Origin: JANMEX01 sp031422915
GTDB lineage: Bacteria; Pseudomonadota; Alphaproteobacteria; Rhizobiales; Rhizobiaceae
NCBI GenBank assembly: GCA_031422915.1
Contig: JANPEK010000031.1
Location: 1 to 12,193 of the forward strand
Direction of reading: 5' to 3'
DNA length: 12,193 nt
Shown here: in pieces, positions 1 through 6,916 of the stretch
Position numbering within the stretch: position 1 is the stretch's first letter
Layout of the letters: every line of letters begins with the position of its first letter
Translations under genes and position numbers: made by a program
Notes under the pieces: generated by a model
Databases searched by the model: none
Told to the model about the DNA's origin: nothing
Seen by the model: the letters and a program-made list of their open reading frames with translations, nothing else

Positions 1-1
1 G

Positions 2-310
2 TCAGTCGAGTATTTCTGCACACCGGCAGGGCTTGAGGCTGATGTTTACGTCACCGACACGGAAGGCTTTGGCGGCGACTCGATCAAGGCGGATTCGTTG
101 ACGCCGGGCGTTTCGGTTTCACCTCCGATGCAATCGCGGCCTAACGCTGCCGCGCCGTTTACGTTCGGCTTGTCCGGCGTGTTGCCGGGCGATTCGGTGA
201 GACTGGGCCTGTGTTTCTACAAGGCTGCCGACGCTGCCAAGGGCGGGTATTTCCCGTGCTGCAAGGTCAATGTCGATATCGAAACTCCACTCGCTTCGTG
301 CGCACCGTGA
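2..310 (+). CDS. C-terminal part of a secreted Cys-containing protein (5' end outside window)
   Basis: The reading frame is open from base 2 to a TGA at 308-310, with no stop before the left edge, so only the last 102 residues of a longer protein are seen. The tail has the layout of residues 265-375 of the next gene: an initial Cys, a run ending in PGVSVSP, the motif LPGDSVRL, and a Cys-Cys pair (bases 257-262) followed by alternating hydrophobic residues and a final Cys. The corresponding motifs downstream are PGVMIAP, MPGDVVQL and ICC. I infer that the two genes are tandem paralogues or share a duplicated module. Only 10 bases separate its stop from the next start, and the Shine-Dalgarno of the next gene lies directly behind the stop, so an operon is likely. 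Function is unknown. Export is inferred only from similarity to the neighbour, because the N-terminus is not visible. Confidence 0.8.
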   Translation, partial: SVEYFCTPAGLEADVYVTDTEGFGGDSIKADSLTPGVSVSPPMQSRPNAAAPFTFGLSGVLPGDSVRLGLCFYKAADAAKGGYFPCCKVNVDIETPLASCAP

Positions 311-320
311 GGAGGGGAAA

Positions 321-3300
321 ATGAACACTCATTCGATTTTCCACTCGCCACGAATTGCAACACGAAACGCTATGGAGACGATCATGAAACCCCTTGAATG
401 GACGAAACGTCCGGGACGGTGGCTGATGGCCGCCGCGATGGCGATGGGCATGGCCCAAGCTCCGGCTTTTGCCGCTGAGCCAATGGCGTCAGTGCCTGAA
501 ATGCTGAAACTTGAAAAGAAGCCGGGCGGGCCAACAATCGGCAGTCCGAAGATCTTCTTCAGCAAGGTCGGCGGTCAGATTGACTGCGACTTTGTTTCCT
601 ACGAGCTGCGGTTCGGCATTGAACTGAAAAATGACGGGCCGCTGCCGCCGGATGCGGTGTTGGCTTTGTCGAAACTCAAGTTTGACCTGAAGGATCAGCT
701 TCCTTCCGGTCTCAGCATCGTTGCTGCCAGTGTGACTGGCGATGTGACTGATGCGGGCGGCGGTGGCGCGCCGAACGTCACCATCAGCACCACGACGACC
801 GCCAATGATACGGCGTCCATCTCCGACTTCCGCCTGTCGCCGGTTGACCTTGACGGTGACGGCGCGGCGGACATGCGGCTGTTCCGTGTCAAAATCAAAG
901 CCAAGATCGACCATGCCGCTTTTCCGGCGGCAACGCAGATTGACAATCAGGCTGTGCTGGTTGCAACGCGTCCGGTCGGACCGTCGGTTGAGATGATGTC
1001 GCACGATCCGGCAAAACCGGATGACGGCGATTTCCGCACGGGCGAAAAGACCCGCATCACCATCGACGTCACCAAATGCACGCCTCCGGACGGTGGTGAC
1101 ACGCCTGAGGAAGCCTGTTTCAAGGTCGAAACCGGCACGGTGGATTGTGACAAGGATGGCGCAGGCGCGTTCATCTACAACATGACCGTTGGCGCCGACA
1201 TGGCGGGCAAGGTGATAGAACTCACCACGACCAACCCCGGCGTTATGATTGCACCGGCGGCACAGGTCGTGCCTGCGGGCGGCGGCGTGCTTGTATGGAC
1301 CATCACCGGCGCGATGCCGGGCGATGTGGTGCAGCTTGTCGTGGTCGGCACGGAGATATTCTCCGGACCGGAAGAAGGCTGGGGCATTTGCTGCACCCAG
1401 ACGATCGAGATCAAGATCCCTGACAATCTCGATTGCCCGAAGAAGCGTCCTGACATCAGGATCGAGAAGAAGGCTGATGTGAAGACCTGCACGCCGGACG
1501 GCGGTTGCAAGTTCACCATCCGTGTCTCGAACGTTGGCGACGGACCTTACAATGGCCCGATCGTGCTCAACGAAGTGACGCTGCCGTACGCTGCAACGAT
1601 TGACGGCGGGCCGAATGCGCCATGGACTTGCGCACCGGCAACAAGCCCGATGCTGTGCAAGCATCCGGCAACAACGCTGAACCCCGGCGCGTTCATCGAC
1701 CTGAACCTCAGCTTCAAGCCAGGGCCGGGCTGGGACGCGCGCTACATCAAGAATTGCGCAAAGTACAACTACAATGAAAGCGGCAAGCTGCCTTTCGGCG
1801 ATCCGCTCAATGACCGTGCCTGCGCGACCATCGACATCTGCGACCCGCAGGGGCCGTATGAACAGAACAAGGAATGCCAGCCGCCGACCGAGAAGAAGGC
1901 TGACCTGCAACTGCGCAAGATCGCCCGCGAATTCTGCACGGCGGACGGTCAGTGCATGTATGGCGTACTGGTCACCAACGTTGGCACGGATACTTACAAC
2001 GGACCATTGACGGTGGTTGACGAGTTCCCCGGCAACGAGCCGACTTCGGTGACTTTCCAGCCGACGCCGCCGTGGGCGTGTGCTCCGATTGGTGCAAACC
2101 AGTTCAAGTGCGACCATCCGGGCATCGTGTTGGTGCCGGGCGCCTCGACACCGATCATCGTGAAGGCGATTGTCCCGACGGATCTTCGTGATCCCGATAT
2201 CGAGAATTGCGCGACGGTGTCTGCCATTCCGACCGAGGTAAACCTTGCCAACAACAAGGCCTGCGCGACTGCAAAGCTGCGCCAGCCTGACGGCAAGCCT
2301 GCGCTTCGGATTACCAAGGTCTGCCAGCCTGCGGCAGCCGGTGCTGCAATCTCTTGCCGCATCACGGTCTCGTCCGTTGGCACTGCCGCTCCTGTCGGTC
2401 CGGTCAGCGTCAATGACGCGGCGACGATCATCGGCAGCGGTGCTGCGACCAACATCACGTCCGTCACTCCGGATGGCGCTGAATGGTCGTGCAACGCGGT
2501 TCCGACTGAAAATCTGTCGTGCCAGATCCCTGGCGCTATCATGACCCCGGGCACCAGCCGCTACTTTGACGTCACTGTCCAAGTGCGTGGAAATGACCGG
2601 TTTGAAAACTGTGCGCGCGGCTCGTTCGGCCCGGCTCCCGGAGACGATCAAGTCTACTCGATTGGCGAGGCCTGCGATCAGGGCGGCACGGACATTACTG
2701 TGAAGAAGACCGGCGACGCGAAGTGCGAAGTTGGTCAGCCATGCTCGTTCACGATTTCCATCACCAACAATGGCGACGCGGCCTTCAATGGTCCGGTGCA
2801 AATTGGCGATGCGATCGAGCTCGAAGGCATTGGCCGTCTGGAAGGCGTTGCCATCCAGTCAATTGAGCCGCCGTTCGGCTGCGCACCTGAGCCATCCGCG
2901 CTGCCATTCGGCTGCACGGCGACCGTCAGCATTCCGGCGGGCGCAACCCAGCCGCATGTGGTGACGGTGGTGATCCCGGACTCCGAAGCGCTTGGCAATG
3001 TGACGGAAGAAGGCGTGAGCGGGCGCAATTGTGTGGCTGTGACGGGGGAACCTGTGACGATTGGTGCAGCCGGACAGTCGGCGCTTGGCCAGATTGACCG
3101 TGGCGAGAACCGTGGCATTTCCTGCCATCCGTTCACGCTCGCCAAGAAGCAACAAGAGAAGCAGTGCTCCGACGGCTTTGTGAGAAAAGGTGACCGCTGT
3201 GTTTGCCCTGAAGGCACAAGCTTCAGCCAAGCGCGCGGCCAGTGCATCGGCGAAACCGATGAGCCCGTCACGCCACAGACGCCTGACGAACCGCAAGAGC

Positions 3301-3965
3301 CGGACCAGCCGCAGACCACGCCGCAATGCAGATTGCTGCCCGGCATGATCCGCACGCAGAACGGCAATTGCATCTGCCCGCGCGGAACGGACCTCATCAA
3401 GGGTGCATGCCGCAAGCCGCCGGTGGTTCAGTTGTGCAAACTGTTGCCCGGGATGATCCGGACGACCGACAACCGCTGCATCTGCCCGCGTGGAACGGAC
3501 CTTGTCAGGGGTGCGTGCCGCAAGCCGCCGGTGGTTCAACAGTGCAAACTGTTGCCGGGCATGATCCGGACGACGGACAACCGCTGCATCTGCCCGAAGG
3601 GGACGTTGCTCGGCAAGCGCGGTTGCTTCAAGCCCGAGATACAGCCGCGTGAATGCAGGCTGCTCCCCGGCCAAATCCGGACCAAGGCTGGCCTGTGCGT
3701 CTGCCCGCGCGGAACGGTGCTTGGCAAGCGTGGCTGCATCAAGATCGAACAGCCGCAAACACAGTGCCCGCGTGGCACGCGGCTGATCGACGGCGAGTGC
3801 CTTGCGCCAACGCGTGATCCGCAAGTGCAACGCTGCCCGCGCGGAACGGTTGGTGTGTTCCCGCTCTGTGTTGATCCCAATCAGGTTCCCAAGAGAAGGG
3901 TGCCGACAACCAATCAACAGCAGACAGACCAACAGCAACCCGGCATCAGGCTGCTGAAGGACTGA
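321..3965 (+). CDS. Large secreted DUF11-like repeat protein with C-terminal Cys-rich CPRGT repeats
   Basis: A protein of about 1214 residues. I chose the ATG at 321 because GGAGG (311-315) sits 5 bases upstream; an ATG at 384 behind GGAG (374-377) is an alternative and would remove 21 residues. From residue 22 there is a basic n-region, a hydrophobic Ala/Met stretch (about 35-48) and an AFA-A site, so Sec export with cleavage near residue 51 is likely. Further along are a Ca-site-like DLDGDGAAD (176-184), a module with Cys-Cys (357-358) shared with the upstream gene, and four beta-sandwich modules starting near 377, 525, 659 and 790. Each of these has an N-x-G ... (Y/F)NGP-type signature, as in DUF11/conserved-repeat domains. 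A Pro/Gln/Asp linker follows, then Cys-rich units from about 949 to 1190 and a Gln-rich tail. Paired cysteines throughout suggest a disulfide-bonded extracellular or envelope protein. No catalytic motif is seen and the role is unknown: surface structure, adhesion or matrix are possibilities only. Confidence 0.9.
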   Translation: MNTHSIFHSPRIATRNAMETIMKPLEWTKRPGRWLMAAAMAMGMAQAPAFAAEPMASVPEMLKLEKKPGGPTIGSPKIFFSKVGGQIDCDFVSYELRFGIELKNDGPLPPDAVLALSKLKFDLKDQLPSGLSIVAASVTGDVTDAGGGGAPNVTISTTTTANDTASISDFRLSPVDLDGDGAADMRLFRVKIKAKIDHAAFPAATQIDNQAVLVATRPVGPSVEMMSHDPAKPDDGDFRTGEKTRITIDVTKCTPPDGGDTPEEACFKVETGTVDCDKDGAGAFIYNMTVGADMAGKVIELTTTNPGVMIAPAAQVVPAGGGVLVWTITGAMPGDVVQLVVVGTEIFSGPEEGWGICCTQTIEIKIPDNLDCPKKRPDIRIEKKADVKTCTPDGGCKFTIRVSNVGDGPYNGPIVLNEVTLPYAATIDGGPNAPWTCAPATSPMLCKHPATTLNPGAFIDLNLSFKPGPGWDARYIKNCAKYNYNESGKLPFGDPLNDRACATIDICDPQGPYEQNKECQPPTEKKADLQLRKIAREFCTADGQCMYGVLVTNVGTDTYNGPLTVVDEFPGNEPTSVTFQPTPPWACAPIGANQFKCDHPGIVLVPGASTPIIVKAIVPTDLRDPDIENCATVSAIPTEVNLANNKACATAKLRQPDGKPALRITKVCQPAAAGAAISCRITVSSVGTAAPVGPVSVNDAATIIGSGAATNITSVTPDGAEWSCNAVPTENLSCQIPGAIMTPGTSRYFDVTVQVRGNDRFENCARGSFGPAPGDDQVYSIGEACDQGGTDITVKKTGDAKCEVGQPCSFTISITNNGDAAFNGPVQIGDAIELEGIGRLEGVAIQSIEPPFGCAPEPSALPFGCTATVSIPAGATQPHVVTVVIPDSEALGNVTEEGVSGRNCVAVTGEPVTIGAAGQSALGQIDRGENRGISCHPFTLAKKQQEKQCSDGFVRKGDRCVCPEGTSFSQARGQCIGETDEPVTPQTPDEPQEPDQPQTTPQCRLLPGMIRTQNGNCICPRGTDLIKGACRKPPVVQLCKLLPGMIRTTDNRCICPRGTDLVRGACRKPPVVQQCKLLPGMIRTTDNRCICPKGTLLGKRGCFKPEIQPRECRLLPGQIRTKAGLCVCPRGTVLGKRGCIKIEQPQTQCPRGTRLIDGECLAPTRDPQVQRCPRGTVGVFPLCVDPNQVPKRRVPTTNQQQTDQQQPGIRLLKD
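3327..3764 (+). repeat. Four tandem in-frame Cys-rich repeats (108, 108, 111, 111 bp)
   Basis: Units begin at Cys codons 3327, 3435, 3543 and 3654, giving 36, 36, 37 and 37 residues. Each has the pattern C-(R/K)-LLPG-(M/Q)-IRT, then C-(I/V)-CP-(R/K)-GT, then a Gly-x-Cys. Units 2 and 3 are almost identical in DNA as well as protein, including the shared stretch GGTGCGTGCCGCAAGCCGCC-type joints, which indicates recent duplication. A degenerate unit lies earlier (Cys codon at 3165), and two shortened CPRGT units follow (Cys codons at 3765 and 3834). The cysteine spacing resembles small EGF-like or knottin-like folds, but I do not recognise a named family. Confidence 0.9.
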
Positions 3966-3985
3966 GCGTCGTGACAACAATCGAG

Positions 3986-4010
3986 GCCCCGCCGAAAGGC
4001 GGGGCTTTTT
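3986..4010 (+). terminator. Rho-independent terminator after the DUF11-like gene
   Basis: A perfect 8-bp stem GCCCCGCC / GGCGGGGC closes on a GAAA (GNRA) tetraloop and is followed directly by TTTTT (4006-4010). It starts 20 bases after the stop codon. The opposite strand has no T-run after the stem, so it should act for rightward transcription only. Confidence 0.92.
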
Positions 4011-4046
4011 AGTATCTGGGATGTGCTGCGGCGGGCTTTGTGTCAG

Positions 4047-4217
4047 GCGCCCCTCATCTGCCTGTCGGCATCTGACCGGGGCGAGCCAAGGGTCTCGCCC
4101 GCCTTCGGCCCCCGCAGGAGATGCGGGGAGAAGACGGCCAATCACCAAACTTTCTAGAAAGCCGTCTTCTCCCTGCAACTTCTGCGGGGTGAAGATGCCG
4201 ACAGGCACAAGAGGGGC
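4047..4217. repeat. Mosaic palindromic intergenic repeat, copy 1 (rhizobial RIME-like)
   Basis: Nested inverted repeats fill most of the 264-base gap between two convergent transcription units. The outer arms are 4047-4073 and about 4191-4217, sharing GCCTGTCGGCATCT and its complement. The inner arms are 4110-4138 and 4161-4189 (29 nt each, three or four mismatches), around a 22-base centre. The left side carries about 36 extra bases (4074-4109), with their own GGGCGAG/CTCGCCC hairpin, that the right side lacks. Seventeen bases at 4057-4073 are identical to 5851-5867 in the second copy. The family name is from memory of rhizobial intergenic mosaic elements. It may also end leftward transcription. 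I see no gene in 4011-4274. Confidence 0.75.
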
Positions 4218-4274
4218 TTCCCGCCTGTTGCCGAGACGCTTTGCTGGTTGGCCGCACGAGGCAGAAGGCGACTG

Positions 4275-4754
4275 TCAGGATCCGACGAGCGTTTGCATGC
4301 CGGTGTCGTTCATCAGCATGATGCCTTCGCCCTCAAACAGCGTCATGCCGAGACTTTCGTAAAACTTCACGGCGGCGGAGTCGGACAGTTTCACTTCGAG
4401 TTTGATGAAGCTGGCGTTGCCGCGCTCGGCCTTTGCAGTGGCGGCGAGGAGTTTTTTGCCGAGGCCGAGGCCGCGCGCACCTTCGTCAACATACAGGTCT
4501 TCAATGAACAGGCCGGTTGCGCCTCGCCAGCCGGAGAAGGCGTAGGTGTAGAGGCAAAAGCCGATGATTTGGTTGCCGCGATCTGCCACCAAGATCTTGA
4601 AGCGGCGTTTGCCGAATGGACCTTCGTGATCGAGAATTTCGACGGTGGTTCTTGGAGTTACGCGGCTGTCAACGTGGGACGCGAGGTCGCCGATCAACCG
4701 GACGATTTCCCGGAAGTCCTCGCGCATCGCATTTCGGATAACCGGGTCAGTCAT
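4275..4754 (-). CDS. GNAT-family N-acetyltransferase, SSAT-like
   Basis: A 159-residue single-domain GNAT protein that would transfer acetyl from acetyl-CoA to an amine. Motif A is clear: IEDLYVDEGARGLGLGKKLL (84-103), including the acetyl-CoA pyrophosphate loop R-G-L-G-L-G, followed by the motif B region with D-x-A-x-x-F-Y-x-x-L-G-M (125-137). The FCLYTY...GLFIEDLYV stretch is reminiscent of diamine/spermidine acetyltransferases, though an N-terminal-amine or small-molecule substrate is equally possible. I chose the ATG at 4754, preceded by AGGTG; its first 8 bases overlap the end of the upstream deacetylase, suggesting translational coupling. A GTG at 4769 would add five residues but lacks a Shine-Dalgarno. 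It is the last gene of the leftward cluster. Pairing an acetylase with a deacetylase suggests both act on the same class of substrate; that is inference. Confidence 0.88.
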   Translation of the reverse strand: MTDPVIRNAMREDFREIVRLIGDLASHVDSRVTPRTTVEILDHEGPFGKRRFKILVADRGNQIIGFCLYTYAFSGWRGATGLFIEDLYVDEGARGLGLGKKLLAATAKAERGNASFIKLEVKLSDSAAVKFYESLGMTLFEGEGIMLMNDTGMQTLVGS

Positions 4755-5781
4755 GTCGGGCACCTGCACGGAAGCCGCTCAGGAATGATGAGAGATTTGC
4801 GCCAAGTGCGTCGTTGAGATAGCCGCCTTCCTGGACGAGGACGGTTGGAAGTTTTGCCGCGCCGATGCGGGAGCCGATGGCTTCAAAGCCGCGCGTGGTG
4901 ACTGACAGGCCGCCGAACGGGTCGCTCTCGTGTGCGTCGAGGCCGAGCGCGATGACAAGCGCGTCTGGCGCGAAGGCGCTGAGACGTTGCATCGCGGCAT
5001 CGAGCGCGCCGAGGAAGCCTGCATCGCCGGTCTTGCGGGGCAGCGGGAGGTTCAAATTGTAGCCCAATCCTTGGTCTTCGCCGCGCTCACCGGCGTGGCC
5101 CCAGAAGAACGGATAAAAGCGGACTGGATCAGCGTGGATGGAGATGGTCAGCACATCGTCGCTGGCGTAGAAAATGCCTTGGGTGCCGTTGCCGTGATGC
5201 AGGTCAACGTCGAGGATGGCGACGCGGGAACCTTGGCCGAGCAGCTTGGCGGCGGCTATTGCCGCGTTGTTGAGGTAGCAGAAACCGCCGGCGATATCGG
5301 CGAACGCGTGGTGGCCGGGCGGACGGCAGAGCGCGTAGGCGGCGGGTTCGCCTTGGGCGACAAGATCGGCTGCGTGGGTGGCGGTGTGTGCCGAGCGGAG
5401 CGCTGAGCCCCATGTGTCGGCGTTAATCGGGCATGAGGTGTCGGCCATATGGTAGCCGGCGTGGCCGACGGCGGAGGCGGGGTATGCGCCGCTGCGGCCA
5501 TTGGGGTGAATGTTCGGGATCACTTCTTCCGACGCGCCGTCGATGCGCTGCCAGCGCCCGTAGATGGTTTGCAGGAAGGCGAGGTATTCCGGCGTGTGGA
5601 CGGCGGCGGCTGACGCGAGGCCGTAGTCACGCGGGGTTTCCTGTTTCAAGCCAGACTCGCGGGCGGCGGCAAGCAGAATGTCAGCGCGTTCGGGGACTTC
5701 GGGGTTTGGTTGGGATGCGCCGGATGAGAGGAAGAATTTCGGGTGGTGGCGCTTTTGGGATGGGTCGAAGATGACTTTCAA
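4747..5781 (-). CDS. Histone-deacetylase-family amidohydrolase (acetylpolyamine amidohydrolase-like)
   Basis: A 344-residue protein with the complete arginase/deacetylase-fold signature set: RPPGHHA (153-159, catalytic His157/His158), GGFCYLNNAAIAA (165-177), DVDLHHGNGT (191-200, Zn ligands Asp193 and His195), SIHADP (214-219), LGLDAHESDPFGG (279-291, Zn ligand Asp282) and EGGY (318-321, transition-state Tyr321). Length and residue numbering lie close to bacterial acetylpolyamine amidohydrolase as I remember it (His158/159, Asp195, His197, Asp284, Tyr323). It would hydrolyse an N-acetyl amide, such as acetylpolyamine or acetyl-lysine, in the cytoplasm. The start is an unusual TTG at 5781, supported by GGAG (5790-5793) 8 bases upstream. 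It overlaps the GNAT gene by 8 bases. The family is certain; the substrate is not. Confidence 0.93.
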   Translation of the reverse strand: MKVIFDPSQKRHHPKFFLSSGASQPNPEVPERADILLAAARESGLKQETPRDYGLASAAAVHTPEYLAFLQTIYGRWQRIDGASEEVIPNIHPNGRSGAYPASAVGHAGYHMADTSCPINADTWGSALRSAHTATHAADLVAQGEPAAYALCRPPGHHAFADIAGGFCYLNNAAIAAAKLLGQGSRVAILDVDLHHGNGTQGIFYASDDVLTISIHADPVRFYPFFWGHAGERGEDQGLGYNLNLPLPRKTGDAGFLGALDAAMQRLSAFAPDALVIALGLDAHESDPFGGLSVTTRGFEAIGSRIGAAKLPTVLVQEGGYLNDALGANLSSFLSGFRAGARHD

Positions 5782-5842
5782 TTTTGTGCTCCAGTCGCGC
5801 GGGTTTGGAGCGAGGCGCCATCACGGTTAGTTTTGCGCCAGG

Positions 5843-5978
5843 CGCCCCCCTCTGCCTGTCGGCATCTCCCCCGCGAGGGGGGAGATCGATAATCGCCAAG
5901 CTCAGTGTTTGTCAGCGAAGGGTTGAGCGCCGATCTCCCCCCTTGCGGGGGAGATGTCCGACAGGACAGAGGGGGGCG
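5843..5978. repeat. Palindromic intergenic repeat, copy 2 (rhizobial RIME-like)
   Basis: The left arm 5843-5888 and right arm 5931-5978 are near-perfect inverted copies, differing by a few one-base indels and substitutions, around a 42-base centre. Each arm contains its own hairpin (CTCCCCC, loop, GGGGGAG type). The outer ends are runs of C and G. It occupies most of the 207-base gap between the DUF849 gene and the deacetylase gene. It shares TCTGCCTGTCGGCATCT (5851-5867) with copy 1. Since both flanking genes run leftward, it could attenuate, stabilise or separate their transcripts. No ORF inside it is credible. Confidence 0.85.
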
Positions 5979-5988
5979 TGACGGAGTG

Positions 5989-6915
5989 CTAAAATTGGAC
6001 ATTTGCCAACCCCTTCAATCCCAGCCTCTCCCGCGCCTCATCCGGCGTGGCGATTGTGTGCCCCAGCTCTTCGATGATACGCCTGATTTTCTTCACCTGA
6101 TCGGCGTTGGACTTGGCCAACTCGCCGCGTGAAATGGTGAGATTGTCTTCCAGTCCAACGCGGACGTTGCCCCCCAAAATGACGCCCATGGTGCCGAGCG
6201 GGAACTGTTTGCCGCCGGCGGCGAGGACCGAGAAATGATAGTCGTCAATGAGGCGGTCGGCTGTGGATTTGAGGTGCATCAGGCTTTCAGGTGAGGCGTC
6301 GATGCCGCCGAGGACTCCAAGCACGAATTGCAGGAAGACCGGGCGTTTGATGAGACCTTTTTTGAGGTAGTGGGCGAGGGTTTGCAGGTGTCCGAGGTCG
6401 TAGATTTCAAACTCGAAACGGGTGCCGTGCTGTTCGCCAATTGAGTCCAGAATGGATTCGATGTCGTTGAAAGTGTTCTTGAAAATGACGTCCTTGGTGG
6501 CGTCGAGGAATGTCGCTTCCCATTCATGTTTCCAAGACGTATGACGGTCTTTCATCGGGAACAGGCCGAAGTTCATCGAGCCCATGTTGAGCGAGCACAT
6601 TTCCGGTGAAGCTGCCTTTGCGGGCGCGATGCGCTCGTCCAGGGTCATGCGCGAGGAACCGCCGGTGGAGATGTTCAGGACTGCGTTGGTGCGGGCCTTG
6701 ATGCGGGGGAGGAAGTCCATGAACAGGGCGGGATCGCCGGATGGCATGCCGGTTTGCGGATCGCGGGCGTGGAGGTGGATGATGGCGGCTCCGGCTTCCG
6801 CGGCGGCGACGGCTTCTTCAACGATCTGGTCCGGCGTGACGGGGAGATAGGGGCTCATGGTCGGGGTGTGGATTGAGCCGGTGATGGCACAGGTTATGAT
6901 GACGGGCGCGCTCAT
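5989..6915 (-). CDS. DUF849 / BKACE beta-keto acid cleavage enzyme
   Basis: A 308-residue TIM-barrel protein of the BKACE family, whose members condense a beta-keto acid with acetyl-CoA to give acetoacetate and a new CoA ester. Visible signatures are CAITG (9-13), HLHARDP (47-53, Zn ligands His47 and His49), NISTGG (81-86) and GGNVRVGLEDN (248-258). In the last, Arg252, Glu256 (third Zn ligand) and Asp257 keep the spacing of the lysine-fermentation enzyme Kce. Where Kce has the Glu of its GAE motif that binds the substrate amino group, I read Ile15 (TGSI), so an amine-bearing substrate is doubtful. The ATG at 6915 is preferred: GGGAG (6922-6926) precedes it and only 1 base separates it from the aminotransferase stop. 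An upstream in-frame start at 6948 would lie inside that gene. The substrate is unknown. Confidence 0.92.
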   Translation of the reverse strand: MSAPVIITCAITGSIHTPTMSPYLPVTPDQIVEEAVAAAEAGAAIIHLHARDPQTGMPSGDPALFMDFLPRIKARTNAVLNISTGGSSRMTLDERIAPAKAASPEMCSLNMGSMNFGLFPMKDRHTSWKHEWEATFLDATKDVIFKNTFNDIESILDSIGEQHGTRFEFEIYDLGHLQTLAHYLKKGLIKRPVFLQFVLGVLGGIDASPESLMHLKSTADRLIDDYHFSVLAAGGKQFPLGTMGVILGGNVRVGLEDNLTISRGELAKSNADQVKKIRRIIEELGHTIATPDEARERLGLKGLANVQF

Positions 6916-6916
6916 C

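Noticed and set aside
489..2801. Very long open frame (770 codons) on the - strand opposite the DUF11-like gene
   Set aside because: Its translation is Arg- and His-rich with no recognisable domain, and it is antisense to a gene with a good Shine-Dalgarno, signal peptide and repeated domains. GC-rich codon bias leaves this antisense frame open.
3327..3764. Regular ~108-bp repeats, considered as a CRISPR array
   Set aside because: Repeats are in frame, translate to a conserved Cys pattern, and there are no unique spacers between short identical repeats.
2859..4208. 449-codon open frame on the - strand over the Cys repeats and terminator
   Set aside because: Low-complexity Ala/Arg translation, runs through the terminator and the palindromic repeat, and mirrors the + strand repeats. 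Not a gene.
4248..4817. 189-codon + strand frame over the GNAT gene
   Set aside because: Antisense shadow; the - strand frame has clear GNAT motifs.
5778..6002. Short open frames on both strands across the second palindromic repeat
   Set aside because: They exist only because the repeat is GC-rich and lacks stops; the translations are Pro/Arg/Gly-rich with no start signals.
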